Shown here: positions 18,862-26,383 of the stretch, piece after piece | Layout of the letters: each line of letters opens with the position of its first letter | Numbering within the stretch: the first letter of the stretch is position 1 | Assembly: GCA_029007825.1 (NCBI GenBank) | Contig: JAQXIO010000029.1 | Coordinates: 80,481-144,480, forward strand | DNA from: Bacteroidales bacterium | GTDB lineage: Bacteria; Bacteroidota; Bacteroidia; Bacteroidales; JAQXIO01 | Direction of reading: 5' to 3' | DNA length: 64,000 nucleotides | Program-made: the position numbers and the translations under genes | Notes under the pieces: generated by a model | What the model was told of the DNA's origin: nothing | The model's database searches: none | What the model saw: only the letters and a program-made list of their open reading frames with translations

Positions 18862-19154
18862 ATAATAGTTCGGCCTTTTGCCAAATTGTCCGGTTAGTAG
18901 TAGAGTGATAAAAAGGAGTTTGGTTTAATGATGGGGGTATTTATTCGTAAAAAAGTCCGGATCGAATGCAAAAGAAGAATATTATTTACTGACTTCAGAC
19001 AGATAAATACTGGATTTAGAATTGCTCCGGCAGCAAGAGGCCGGATTATCGGGAGGAGGTGGATGGGGTATTTGGATATTCCGGGTTTGAGGTTTGTATG
19101 AAAATTAAAAGAGGGAAAGGGCGTTAATGTGTGTTCTGATTACATCTTTAATTT
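18862..19154. other. Intergenic region between divergent units
   Basis: The stretch between the divergent efflux operon and the Dabb gene holds no recognisable gene. A frame of about 57 codons from 18928 on the plus strand is rich in Arg and unlike any neighbour, so it was not called. Confidence 0.4.
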
Positions 19155-19162
19155 TATCTTTG
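19155..19162 (+). promoter_or_regulatory. Bacteroides-type -7 box for the Dabb lipoprotein gene
   Basis: TATCTTTG matches TAnnTTTG and lies 23 bases before the ATG, giving a short leader. Confidence 0.45.
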
Positions 19163-19185
19163 TAAACAAGTTTTAGCGATAGATT

Positions 19186-19584
19186 ATGGAAAGAAGAAGA
19201 TTTTTCCGCAATGCAGGTGCTGTTGCCCTGACTGCGGCAGGAGCGGGAGTGTTGGCCGGATGTGCGGGTGGTAGTGCCCTAAAAGCCGGAGAAATTTTAC
19301 ATACGGTACAGTTCGATTTAAAGTATCCGGCAGGTTCGGAGGAATCGAAAAAATTTCTGGAAGACGGAAAGAGGGTTTTAACGTCGGTGCCGGGTGTATT
19401 GGATTTTCAGGTATTTCATCAATGTAGTCCGAAAAATGATTTTCAGTATGCTTTTTATATGAAATTTGCCAGTAAGGAAGATTTCGATGCCTATACTGCT
19501 CATCCGGATCATTGCCAATTCGTTAAGGAGCGATGGGATACGGAGGTTATCCGTTTTGAAGAGGCGGATTTTCAAACTGTATAG
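19186..19584 (+). CDS. Dabb (stress-responsive A/B barrel) domain lipoprotein
   Basis: A 132-residue protein with a Tat-like twin-arginine opening (MERRRFFRNAG) and a lipobox LAGC at residues 23-26. The mature part is one ferredoxin-like Dabb domain: ILHTVQFDLKYPAG, VPGVLDFQVFHQCSPKNDF, YAFYMKFASKEDFDAYTAHPDHCQFV. Dabb domains form dimeric barrels and can be small enzymes or binding proteins; the function here is unknown. It stands alone upstream of mnmE with a consensus promoter. Confidence 0.82.
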   Translation: MERRRFFRNAGAVALTAAGAGVLAGCAGGSALKAGEILHTVQFDLKYPAGSEESKKFLEDGKRVLTSVPGVLDFQVFHQCSPKNDFQYAFYMKFASKEDFDAYTAHPDHCQFVKERWDTEVIRFEEADFQTV

Positions 19585-19735
19585 CAGGGGCTATATTGCT
19601 GAATGTTCTGTGTTGTGAGGTAATAAAAGGTTTTATGCCAAACAGTGGCCTGGCTGAGTGTTTTTGATATGCTTTTGTCCGGAGTATTATTGTGATGGAA
19701 TCTTTCTATTAATATAAAAAATTAAGTTGCATTGT

Positions 19736-21154
19736 ATGTCCGAGAGTTTACAGAGTCCCTTTTTGACCGATAGAGATACGATTTGTGCCATTTCTACAGC
19801 TCCGGGTGTGGGTGGTATTGCCGTGATCCGGGTATCGGGTAAGGAGGCGATCGCGATTTGTGATAAGGTGTTCCGTCCGTTAAAAGGTGAACCGCTGTCA
19901 GGCCGTTCGTCCCATACTTTGTGTTACGGAACAGTTATTGAAAACGGAAATTCCATCGATGACGTGGTTGTGTCGGTTTTCAGGGCACCTCATTCGTTTA
20001 CGGGAGAAGATACGATCGAGCTATCTTGTCATGGATCTCTGTATATTCAGCAGCAATTATTGCAATTGTTAATAAAAAACGGTTGCCGTGCGGCTCAGGC
20101 TGGTGAGTTTACGCAACGTGCCTTTTTGAACGGAAAGATGGATTTGTCGCAGGCGGAGGCGGTAGCCGACTTGATCGCTTCTACTTCTTCGGCTTCGCAT
20201 CGTTTGGCTTTAAGCCAGTTGAGAGGCGGATTCAGTCAGGAGTTGAAGCGGTTACGCGATGAGATGCTGACTTTTACTTCTCTTATCGAACTTGAACTCG
20301 ATTTCAGTGAGGAAGATGTGGAATTTGCAGACCGAACGAAATTGCATCGGCTTTCTGACTCCATAGCGGAGTTGTTAAAGAAACTGGTCGAATCGTTTAA
20401 GGTCGGAAATGCTATAAAAAACGGTATTCCGGTGGCCATTATCGGTGAGACGAATGCCGGAAAGTCTACATTGCTTAATCTCCTGTTGAAAGAAGAGAAG
20501 GCTATCGTTTCGGATATTCACGGTACTACGCGCGATGTGATCGAAGATACGGTGGTAATAGGTGGTGTGACATTCCGCTTTATCGATACTGCCGGTATAC
20601 GGGAAACGACGGATGTGATCGAGAGCCTTGGAATCGAACGTACGTTTCAGAAGATAGAGCAGGCTGCGATTGTGCTTTGGGTAGTGGATGCGAATTCATC
20701 GGATGCTCTTATCGGAGCCTTATCAAAAGTTATATTGCCCCGGGCCGAAGGAAAAGAGTTGGTTTTGCTTCTTAATAAATGTGATGTATTATCGGAAAAA
20801 GAGTTGGCTGCGAAACTGGACTTTCTGGATGCGTTAGATGTCGAATGCCTGGCTATCTCGGCTAAGGAACAGACTAATATAGATAGGCTCGAAGAGCTTT
20901 TATTGAAGATATCGGGCGTGCAATCGTTGAATGAAAGCGATATCGTCGTGACGAATATCCGGCATTATGAAGCGCTGAGCCATGCTTATGAAGCTGTATT
21001 GCGTGTTCAGGAGGGTTTGCAGAATAATATTTCGGGTGATTTTTTAAGTCAAGATATTCGCGAAGCGATTCATTATATCGGTGAAATAGTTGGTGAGATT
21101 ACGACGGATGAGGTATTGGGGAGTATATTTTCGCGGTTTTGCATCGGCAAATAA
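19736..21154 (+). CDS. mnmE: tRNA uridine-5-carboxymethylaminomethyl synthesis GTPase
   Basis: Works with MnmG to make the 5-carboxymethylaminomethyl modification at U34 of tRNAs. The N-terminal folate-binding domain (DTICAISTAPGVGGIAVIRVSG) is followed by a helical domain with an inserted G domain: GETNAGKST (P-loop), TTRD, DTAG and NKCD. The C-terminal FCIGK motif, whose Cys is catalytic, is intact. ATG at 19736 (MSESLQ) is preferred over the TTG three codons earlier. The last 15 bases form the left attachment core of a mobile element, so the final codons now in place are probably element-borne yet still encode CIGK-stop. Confidence 0.97.
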   Translation: MSESLQSPFLTDRDTICAISTAPGVGGIAVIRVSGKEAIAICDKVFRPLKGEPLSGRSSHTLCYGTVIENGNSIDDVVVSVFRAPHSFTGEDTIELSCHGSLYIQQQLLQLLIKNGCRAAQAGEFTQRAFLNGKMDLSQAEAVADLIASTSSASHRLALSQLRGGFSQELKRLRDEMLTFTSLIELELDFSEEDVEFADRTKLHRLSDSIAELLKKLVESFKVGNAIKNGIPVAIIGETNAGKSTLLNLLLKEEKAIVSDIHGTTRDVIEDTVVIGGVTFRFIDTAGIRETTDVIESLGIERTFQKIEQAAIVLWVVDANSSDALIGALSKVILPRAEGKELVLLLNKCDVLSEKELAAKLDFLDALDVECLAISAKEQTNIDRLEELLLKISGVQSLNESDIVVTNIRHYEALSHAYEAVLRVQEGLQNNISGDFLSQDIREAIHYIGEIVGEITTDEVLGSIFSRFCIGK

Positions 21155-21157
21155 TTG
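21140..21157 (+). repeat. Left attachment site (attL) core at mnmE 3' end
   Basis: TGCATCGGCAAATAATTG covers the last four mnmE sense codons, the stop and three more bases. A direct copy with three transitions, all at third codon positions or the stop, is at 40998-41015. The first eight bases (TGCATCGG) are identical and are the likely crossover region for the tyrosine integrase encoded nearby. Confidence 0.8.
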
Positions 21158-21196
21158 CCGGTAAACAACAATCAGCATATATTACTATTGATTAAT

Positions 21197-21226
21197 AAGG
21201 CGTTGAATTTCAATGCCTTTCTTTTT
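21197..21226 (+). terminator. Probable terminator after mnmE, inside the element end
   Basis: AAGGC-GTTGAA faces TTCAAT-GCCTT in a compact hairpin, then TTCTTTTT follows. It lies 43 bases after the mnmE stop, on the element side of attL. Confidence 0.6.
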
Positions 21227-21273
21227 GCGCATATCAGCGATAATCATCGTTGACACTGCATTTTCGGCTCATT

Positions 21274-21356
21274 TTTGTACCGTATTTGGGTTTCGGTGGA
21301 TTTTGCGATAAAATCGACTGGAAAGGTCGTGAAGAAAGTTGACAATAGTTGACTAT
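21274..21356 (+). repeat. Candidate integrase arm-type sites, left end
   Basis: Two short motifs here recur near the right end: TTTGTACCGT at 21274-21283 (again at 40947-40956) and AAAGTTGA at 21335-21342 (again at 40826-40833). Next to the latter, AGTTGACAAT and AGTTGACTAT are adjacent direct repeats spaced by one helical turn (21337-21356). Arm-type Int/Xis binding is inferred. Confidence 0.45.
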
Positions 21357-21422
21357 GGTTTACGACAGTAGAATAAAATGGAGAAATAACCGGAGAAGTT
21401 AAACCTCAAAAAAAGTAATGAT

Positions 21423-22334
21423 ATGGCAACAAGTAAAATGAAAATTAAGAAAGTTTGCGAATGGTGCAGTACAACATTCTACGCTCAGAAACTGACGACT
21501 CGTTTTTGTTCTCATCGTTGTGCAAATCTTGCATATAAAGATGCAATCAGACAAAAAAAGTGTCAAGAAGTTGAAAGCAAAATCCAAAAAGTAATTAAAG
21601 AACAACCTATATCTGATTTTAAGGATAGAGATTATCTGTCTTTCAATGAAACGGCAATTTTATTAGGATTGAGTAAACAAGCCATTTATAAAATGGTATA
21701 TGAAGGTAAGCTGAAAGCCTTTCGTATTAGCAGCAGATTGTCTTTCATCCGCAAAGGAGATATTGACCGGATGTTGGAAGCTCGGCCTTATGAACATCGT
21801 AAACCCAAAGAAAAAGCCCCTATTACCGACTTCTACACCACAGCCGAAGTCAAGGAAAAGTACAACGTTGCTGAAACATGGATATTCGCCGTTGCCAAAA
21901 AGCACAATATCCCCCGAACCTTCAGCCGCGGCAAAACCTATTGGAGCAAAAAACACATAGACGACTATTTCGCAAAAAAAGCCCCAAATCCAGAAATCAC
22001 CGACTGGTACACCGTGCGGGAAATTCAGGAAAAGTTCGGTATGACACTCTCCGCCATCTATACCCTCGCCTCAAACCATGCTATCCCGAAGAAAAAAGAA
22101 GGTATCACCGTCTCCTATTCGAAAAAACATTTCGATATAGCCAAAGGAATCGCACAACCCGAAGAACCCCGATACTATACCGTAGCCGAAGCAATGGAAA
22201 AATTCAGCCTCACCCGCGACCAACTCTACCATTACGTCAAATACCACCATATCCCGAAGGTAAAAGTCGGGAAATACACCAAAATCTCCCGGCCCGAGCT
22301 GGATAAGTTGTTCAGCGGCCCGATAATCGAATAA
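21423..22334 (+). CDS. Zinc-finger protein with four tandem excisionase-type HTH domains
   Basis: A 303-residue DNA-binding protein. Residues about 11-33 hold a C4 zinc-ribbon-like motif (CEWC ... FCSHRC). Four consecutive HTH_17/MerR-like units follow, each with the pattern (Y/L)-(S/T)-x3-(E/A)-x-(Y/F/L)-x-(L/V/M)-x3-(I/L)-Y-x-(M/L/A)-x9-(P/F)-x9-(K/R)-x2-(L/I/F)-D: about residues 69-117 (LSFNETAILLGLSKQAIYKM), 137-180, 194-235 and 246-297. The first 400 bases are richer in A+T than the rest. It sits between attL and the integrase gene, so a role as excision/recombination directionality factor or regulator of the element is likely; the specific DNA target is unknown. Confidence 0.8.
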   Translation: MATSKMKIKKVCEWCSTTFYAQKLTTRFCSHRCANLAYKDAIRQKKCQEVESKIQKVIKEQPISDFKDRDYLSFNETAILLGLSKQAIYKMVYEGKLKAFRISSRLSFIRKGDIDRMLEARPYEHRKPKEKAPITDFYTTAEVKEKYNVAETWIFAVAKKHNIPRTFSRGKTYWSKKHIDDYFAKKAPNPEITDWYTVREIQEKFGMTLSAIYTLASNHAIPKKKEGITVSYSKKHFDIAKGIAQPEEPRYYTVAEAMEKFSLTRDQLYHYVKYHHIPKVKVGKYTKISRPELDKLFSGPIIE

Positions 22335-22377
22335 GTTATTTTCCGGTGACGAAAGTCCCCATACTATCACCGTTTTT
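22330..22377 (+). promoter_or_regulatory. Hairpin leader upstream of the integrase gene (copy 1 of a paired motif)
   Basis: A 12-mer AATAAGTTATTT (22330-22341), overlapping the end of the preceding gene, is followed by CGGTGA...TCACCG (22344-22372) and then TTTTTCTTTGC. The same arrangement recurs at 25635-25698 before another HTH gene. It looks like an intrinsic terminator or attenuator, possibly an operator. Confidence 0.55.
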
Positions 22378-22417
22378 CTTTGCAATAAAAACACGTATAA
22401 TTTAAAATAACAGACGT

Positions 22418-23524
22418 ATGACACATACATGCACCAAAGTTACAGTCCGCCAGAGAGCCATCCGTAACGACAAGATTTCACTCTATCTGGATTATTATCC
22501 GGCAGTCCGCAACCCCGAAACGATGCAGATGAGCCGCCGGGAATATCTCGGCATATACATCTACGCCCATCCGAAAAACGAAATGGAACGCGAGTTCAAC
22601 AACGATATGCTGAATAAAGCCGAAGCCATCCGTTGCATCCGGGTACAATCGCTTATCAACGAAGAGTTCGGTTTTTTAGACAAACACAAGATGAAAGCCG
22701 ATTTCCTCGCCTACTTCGAGAAAATGTGCCGGAACAAAGACCAGAAATGGCTGTTTGTCTATCAACATTTCTACAATTTTGTCAAAGGACAATGCACTTT
22801 CGGAGAAGTGAATGTGGATTTGTGCAAAAGATTCAGGGATTATCTTCTCAATGCCAGACAACTCAAACATGCCGGCCATAGGATTTCTTTAAATTCGGCG
22901 GCAGGCTATTACTCTACATTCAGGGGCTTGCTGAAAATAGCCTACCGGGACAAACTGATCCGGGAGAACATAAACGACTATCTGGAAAAGATCGAATATC
23001 AGGACGTAAAGAGGGAGTACCTGACATTGGCCGAAGTAAAACAGTTGGCCGCTACGCCATGCGACATACCGGTACTCAAAGCCGCCTCCCTGTTCTCCTG
23101 CCTTACAGGACTCCGCATCAGTGATATCCTGAACCTGCAATGGGAAGATTTCGGCATTGCCCCCGATCAGGGCTACTGCCTGCGCATCCGTACCCAAAAG
23201 ACCAAGACCGAAGCTACCCTTCCGGTCAGTTACGAGGCATACGAGCTGTGCGGGAAGCCCGGCACAGGCAAAGTATTCAAAGGGCTAACCCGCAGTATGA
23301 TCAATTACCCGCTGAAAAACTGGTTGAAGAAAGCCCGGATAAAGAAACACATCACCTTCCACTGTTTCCGCCACAGCTTCGCCACTTTGCAGATCGCAGC
23401 CGGAACCGATATCTACACCGTTTCCAAAATGATGACCCACCGAAACGTTTCGACGACGCAGATCTATGCCGAACTGGTCAACGAGAAGAAACGCGAATCG
23501 GCAAATAAAATCTCCCTGAAATAG
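22418..23524 (+). CDS. int: Tyrosine-type site-specific integrase of the mobile element
   Basis: A 368-residue Bacteroidetes-type tyrosine recombinase. The N-terminal arm-binding segment and SAM-like core domain (about residues 80-190) precede the catalytic domain, in which the R-(K)-H-x-x-R-(H)-Y set is visible: SCLTGLRISDILNLQW (first Arg), IRTQKTKTEATLPVS (Lys), HCFRHSFATLQ (His-x-x-Arg), THRNVSTTQIYAELV (His and nucleophile Tyr). It is close to attL and reads into the element, the usual place for the integrase. It most likely acts at the TGCATCGG core in the mnmE 3' end. Confidence 0.93.
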   Translation: MTHTCTKVTVRQRAIRNDKISLYLDYYPAVRNPETMQMSRREYLGIYIYAHPKNEMEREFNNDMLNKAEAIRCIRVQSLINEEFGFLDKHKMKADFLAYFEKMCRNKDQKWLFVYQHFYNFVKGQCTFGEVNVDLCKRFRDYLLNARQLKHAGHRISLNSAAGYYSTFRGLLKIAYRDKLIRENINDYLEKIEYQDVKREYLTLAEVKQLAATPCDIPVLKAASLFSCLTGLRISDILNLQWEDFGIAPDQGYCLRIRTQKTKTEATLPVSYEAYELCGKPGTGKVFKGLTRSMINYPLKNWLKKARIKKHITFHCFRHSFATLQIAAGTDIYTVSKMMTHRNVSTTQIYAELVNEKKRESANKISLK

Positions 23525-23561
23525 GCGTTACAGCAATGTTACCGACCAGAAAAATAATCCT

Positions 23562-23569
23562 TATATTTG
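23562..23569 (+). promoter_or_regulatory. Bacteroides-type -7 box upstream of rhuM
   Basis: TATATTTG matches the consensus TAnnTTTG exactly and lies 79 bases before the preferred start. A second match, TATCTTTG at 23637-23644, is so close to the start codons that it would give an almost leaderless transcript if used. Confidence 0.5.
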
Positions 23570-23647
23570 CATAAGACAGGCTACACCCGGCATAACTTCT
23601 CCCAAGCAAGCTTGAAAGTTCTGCACTCGTTTACACTATCTTTGTAT

Positions 23648-24670
23648 ATGAACCCAAAATCGATGGATAACGAAATATTAATATACCAATCTCCGGACGG
23701 CAGTATCAAAATAGACGTCCGCATGGAAGAAGAGACCGTTTGGCTGACGCAAAAGTCTATTGCGCATCTATTCGGAGTAGAGATTCCGGCAATAAGCAAG
23801 CACATCAAAAACATCTACGAAAGCGGAGAGTTGGACGCCGCGGCAACTATTTCCAAAATGGAAACAGTTCAGACCGAGGGGAAGCGGGAAGTTACCCGTT
23901 ATCCCGATTATTATAACCTTGACGTAATAATTGCCGTGGGCTATCGTGTCAATTCCTATCAGGCAACACAATTCCGGATATGGGCGACGCAGGTACTTCG
24001 CGAATACCTTGTCAAAGGATTTGCATTGAACGACGAGCGGATGAAAACCGGAAAGTCGATGAACTACTTTGACGAATTACAGGAGCGAATCCGCGAAATA
24101 CGACTTTCGGAAAGGGTTTTCTATCAAAAAATCAAAGACATTTATAAAACGAGCATAGACTACGATCCCAAAGACGAAAAGACCATTGAGTTTTTTAAGA
24201 TCGTACAGAACAAACTGCTCTGGGCGATCAGCAGTCAGACGGCGGCGGAGCTTGTCGTACACCGGGCAAATGCCGAGTTGCCCAATATGGGAATGACCTC
24301 GTATGACAAAAAACTACCGGCAGCGATAACCAAAGCCGAAGCAAAAACGGCAAAAAACTACCTGACCGAAGACGAGATGAAAGATTTGGGATTACTGGTA
24401 GAACAATACCTTGCCTTTGCGGAAGCCCAGGCCCGCCGGCAAGTGCCTATGTATATGGCCGACTGGATCGAGAAATTGAACGATATTCTCACGATCAACG
24501 GCCGCGAACTTTTGGAACACGCCGGCCGTATCAGCAGCAAAGTCGCAGAAAGTTATGCAGCCGAGCAACTCGATAAATTCAAAAGTAAGCTTCGCATGAA
24601 AGAAAAGGCCGAGAGCCTCGAAGAACTGGAACGCGACCTGAAAAACTTCGACCGTAAAGATTTACACTGA
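23648..24670 (+). CDS. RhuM family protein
   Basis: About 340 residues. The conserved N-terminal block is EILIYQSPDGSIKIDVR, EETVWLTQKSIAHLFGVEIPAISKHIKNI, REVTRYPDYYNLDVIIAVGYRVNS and FRIWATQVLREYLVKGFALNDERM, the signature of the RhuM/virulence-RhuM family; the C-terminal half is helical and ends in a charged coiled coil. RhuM proteins accompany mobile elements and resemble Fic/DOC- or restriction-associated proteins, but no activity is established. Start at MNPKSMDNE (23648) or the ATG at 23663; the frame is open upstream to 23567 but that part contains the promoter. Confidence 0.85.
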   Translation: MNPKSMDNEILIYQSPDGSIKIDVRMEEETVWLTQKSIAHLFGVEIPAISKHIKNIYESGELDAAATISKMETVQTEGKREVTRYPDYYNLDVIIAVGYRVNSYQATQFRIWATQVLREYLVKGFALNDERMKTGKSMNYFDELQERIREIRLSERVFYQKIKDIYKTSIDYDPKDEKTIEFFKIVQNKLLWAISSQTAAELVVHRANAELPNMGMTSYDKKLPAAITKAEAKTAKNYLTEDEMKDLGLLVEQYLAFAEAQARRQVPMYMADWIEKLNDILTINGRELLEHAGRISSKVAESYAAEQLDKFKSKLRMKEKAESLEELERDLKNFDRKDLH

Positions 24671-24810
24671 ACTGCCAAGAGATAAAAACAGCAGCCAAAT
24701 CTGACACCCAAACACAATTCCCGCCCCTCTGTGAAAGAGAACAATAAAGACAAATGAGGACATAGGTCGTCACGCAGGCGAAAAAAGCAGTACGCATACG
24801 GTTATTCGTT

Positions 24811-24818
24811 TATTTTTG
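24811..24818 (+). promoter_or_regulatory. Bacteroides-type -7 box
   Basis: TATTTTTG, a match to TAnnTTTG, about 20-27 bases before the candidate start codons of the membrane protein gene. Confidence 0.4.
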
Positions 24819-24838
24819 AGCACAAACGATAACCATTG

Positions 24839-25546
24839 ATGATTATGGGCTCTAAGAAAACGGACTGCATTATTATATATTCTTCCCTGTTTGCATCGAT
24901 ACTGGGCATTGCGGCTTCGGTACGGATTTATGTAATGGATGAGTTGCAAATGGACGAGTTCTCAGGAAACGTAGCGTTTTTGATAACCTGCCTGCTATTC
25001 GGCGCAGCTTATATATGTTTCCAATCCATTTTAGACGAATGGCTGCCGCCGAAAGTGGAGCATATCTTTGCAAAAAAACAGCGACAACCCGAACCGGAAT
25101 CAGAATCGGAGGCCGTACCTACCGTACAGGAGAAAACCGTACCCAAATACGAAGAATACAGGCAGACCGCACAACAACGGGTACAGCAAGAACAAATGCA
25201 GCGTTTGGAAAATGTTCTCTCTTATACCGTACGAGAACTTGCGTTATATATGGAAGAAAAAGAGATGCAGAAACTTTACGAACATATCCGTTTTTTTCAA
25301 TATGCATCCGAAAAAGAGTGCCGGCTTATAGAGCCGTCCGTGACCGTTGATCCCAAGATAAAAACAATAGACCTGATGCACTTCGGTTGGAATATTGGAA
25401 ACCAGTTTCATAAATCAGGCATTGAAACGGCTACTTTTATCAAACGTGTATTTGCCCGTGCGTTAAAAGAGTCCGATATATCTACTATAATAAGAAAATT
25501 AAAAGCGGAAGGAACCTGTATTATCAAAATCAAAAAAGAATTATAA
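24839..25546 (+). CDS. Element-borne membrane protein with coiled coil, function unknown
   Basis: About 235 residues. Two hydrophobic segments (about residues 12-33 and 45-66) are followed by a cytoplasmic-type charged part with an acidic/proline stretch (PEPESESEAVPTVQE), a Gln/Glu-rich coiled-coil region, and a folded C-terminal domain (CRLIEPSVTVDPKIKTIDLMHFGW...). The last part, GNQFHKSGIETATFIKRVFARALK, resembles proteins carried on Bacteroidota mobilizable elements, but no domain name can be given. ATG at 24839 or 24845 is the start; a TTG at 24836 is also in frame. Confidence 0.65.
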   Translation: MIMGSKKTDCIIIYSSLFASILGIAASVRIYVMDELQMDEFSGNVAFLITCLLFGAAYICFQSILDEWLPPKVEHIFAKKQRQPEPESESEAVPTVQEKTVPKYEEYRQTAQQRVQQEQMQRLENVLSYTVRELALYMEEKEMQKLYEHIRFFQYASEKECRLIEPSVTVDPKIKTIDLMHFGWNIGNQFHKSGIETATFIKRVFARALKESDISTIIRKLKAEGTCIIKIKKEL

Positions 25547-25634
25547 TCTATATTTTCCATAATAACGTTCATACGATCACTTCTCCGGCCGCTTGAGCGC
25601 TATAATCGATTGATATACAGCAATAATCACTACA

Positions 25635-25698
25635 AATAAGTTATTTGACGGTTATATTACGGGGATTGATTTCCCCATGATATAACCATTTTCCTTTG
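25635..25698 (+). promoter_or_regulatory. Hairpin leader upstream of the HTH gene (copy 2 of a paired motif)
   Basis: AATAAGTTATTT (25635-25646) is followed by a nested hairpin, GGTTATAT...ATATAACC (25650-25687) with an inner GGGGA...TCCCC stem (25661-25676), then ATTTTCCTTTGC. Architecture and the 12-mer match the leader at 22330. Confidence 0.55.
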
Positions 25699-25724
25699 CT
25701 CATAATTCATTAAAAACGAATATT

Positions 25725-26087
25725 ATGAGTAAAGAAATCACATTTGATAAGTTGCCCCAGGCGGTAACTTATCTGACCGAACAGGTCGAAGAATTAAAAC
25801 AGTTGGTATCAGGGCTGGAACCGCCCAAACATGAAAAGCACCGGTTGATCGGGATCGATGAAGCCTGCCGTATTATCCAAAAAGCCAAACCGACCGTCTA
25901 TACCCTTGTACGCAAAGGGTTGTTGCCCTCCTGTAAAAAAGGAAAGAAGCTCTATTTCTACGAAGACGAGCTGCTGGAGTGGATCGAAAACGGACGCAGG
26001 AATATAACCGGACAAGACTACGACGGGATGCTGGCTGCAATGCAAAAGAGTGTACGCCGTAAGCCCAAATCAGGATTCAACCTTTAA
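25725..26087 (+). CDS. Excisionase-type helix-turn-helix protein
   Basis: A 120-residue protein with an N-terminal coiled coil (LPQAVTYLTEQVEELKQLV) and one HTH_17 domain: LIGIDEACRIIQKAKPTVYTLVRKGLLPSCKKGKKLYFYEDELLEWI. This arrangement is common in Bacteroides mobilizable and conjugative elements, where the gene usually stands just before a primase or replication gene. Here only a 22-codon start of a following gene remains (from 26100). A DNA-binding regulatory or excision role is likely. Confidence 0.88.
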   Translation: MSKEITFDKLPQAVTYLTEQVEELKQLVSGLEPPKHEKHRLIGIDEACRIIQKAKPTVYTLVRKGLLPSCKKGKKLYFYEDELLEWIENGRRNITGQDYDGMLAAMQKSVRRKPKSGFNL

Positions 26088-26099
26088 TTTTTTGCTGTT

Positions 26100-26165
26100 A
26101 TGGAAAAGATTAAAATCACGGCTGAGGGCATTACCGGCGAGATATTGGCATTCAATAGCTCATGA
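26100..26165 (+). pseudogene. Remnant 5' end of a truncated gene after the HTH gene
   Basis: A frame MEKIKITAEGITGEILAFNS begins 12 bases after the HTH gene and stops after 21 codons. Its start looks like a real gene start in spacing and composition, but nothing follows in any frame before the minus-strand cassette. It is read as the stub of the usual downstream gene, cut when the AT-rich cassette was placed here. Its original product is not recognisable from so little. Confidence 0.45.
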
Positions 26166-26383
26166 CGTTTATGCAGAAAGAAAAGGAAAGGAACATATCC
26201 GCTCACGTCACCACTGTATATAAATTAGTTAGAAACTGAATTTGCCGATATACCACCGCTTAGCCCACGCGAAATTTGCCGCGCTTCGCCCTGTGTTGCA
26301 ATTTGCTTTACAAAGATAAGCAAAATGCAATATTTTGCATCATTTTAAGTGATTTTCAATTGAAAATAAACTATTAAAAACTT
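26166..26383. other. Junction between element backbone and AT-rich cassette
   Basis: About 220 bases without a gene. It contains a GC-richer stretch (about 26250-26305), a TATCTTTG box on the minus strand (26311-26318) and a perfect palindrome ATGCAATATTTTGCAT (26326-26341). Base composition changes sharply to AT-rich at about 26310. Confidence 0.45.

Noticed and set aside
18928..19101. Short Arg-rich frame between the efflux operon and the Dabb gene
   Set aside because: No ribosome-binding site or family pattern, and the composition is unlike coding sequence nearby.
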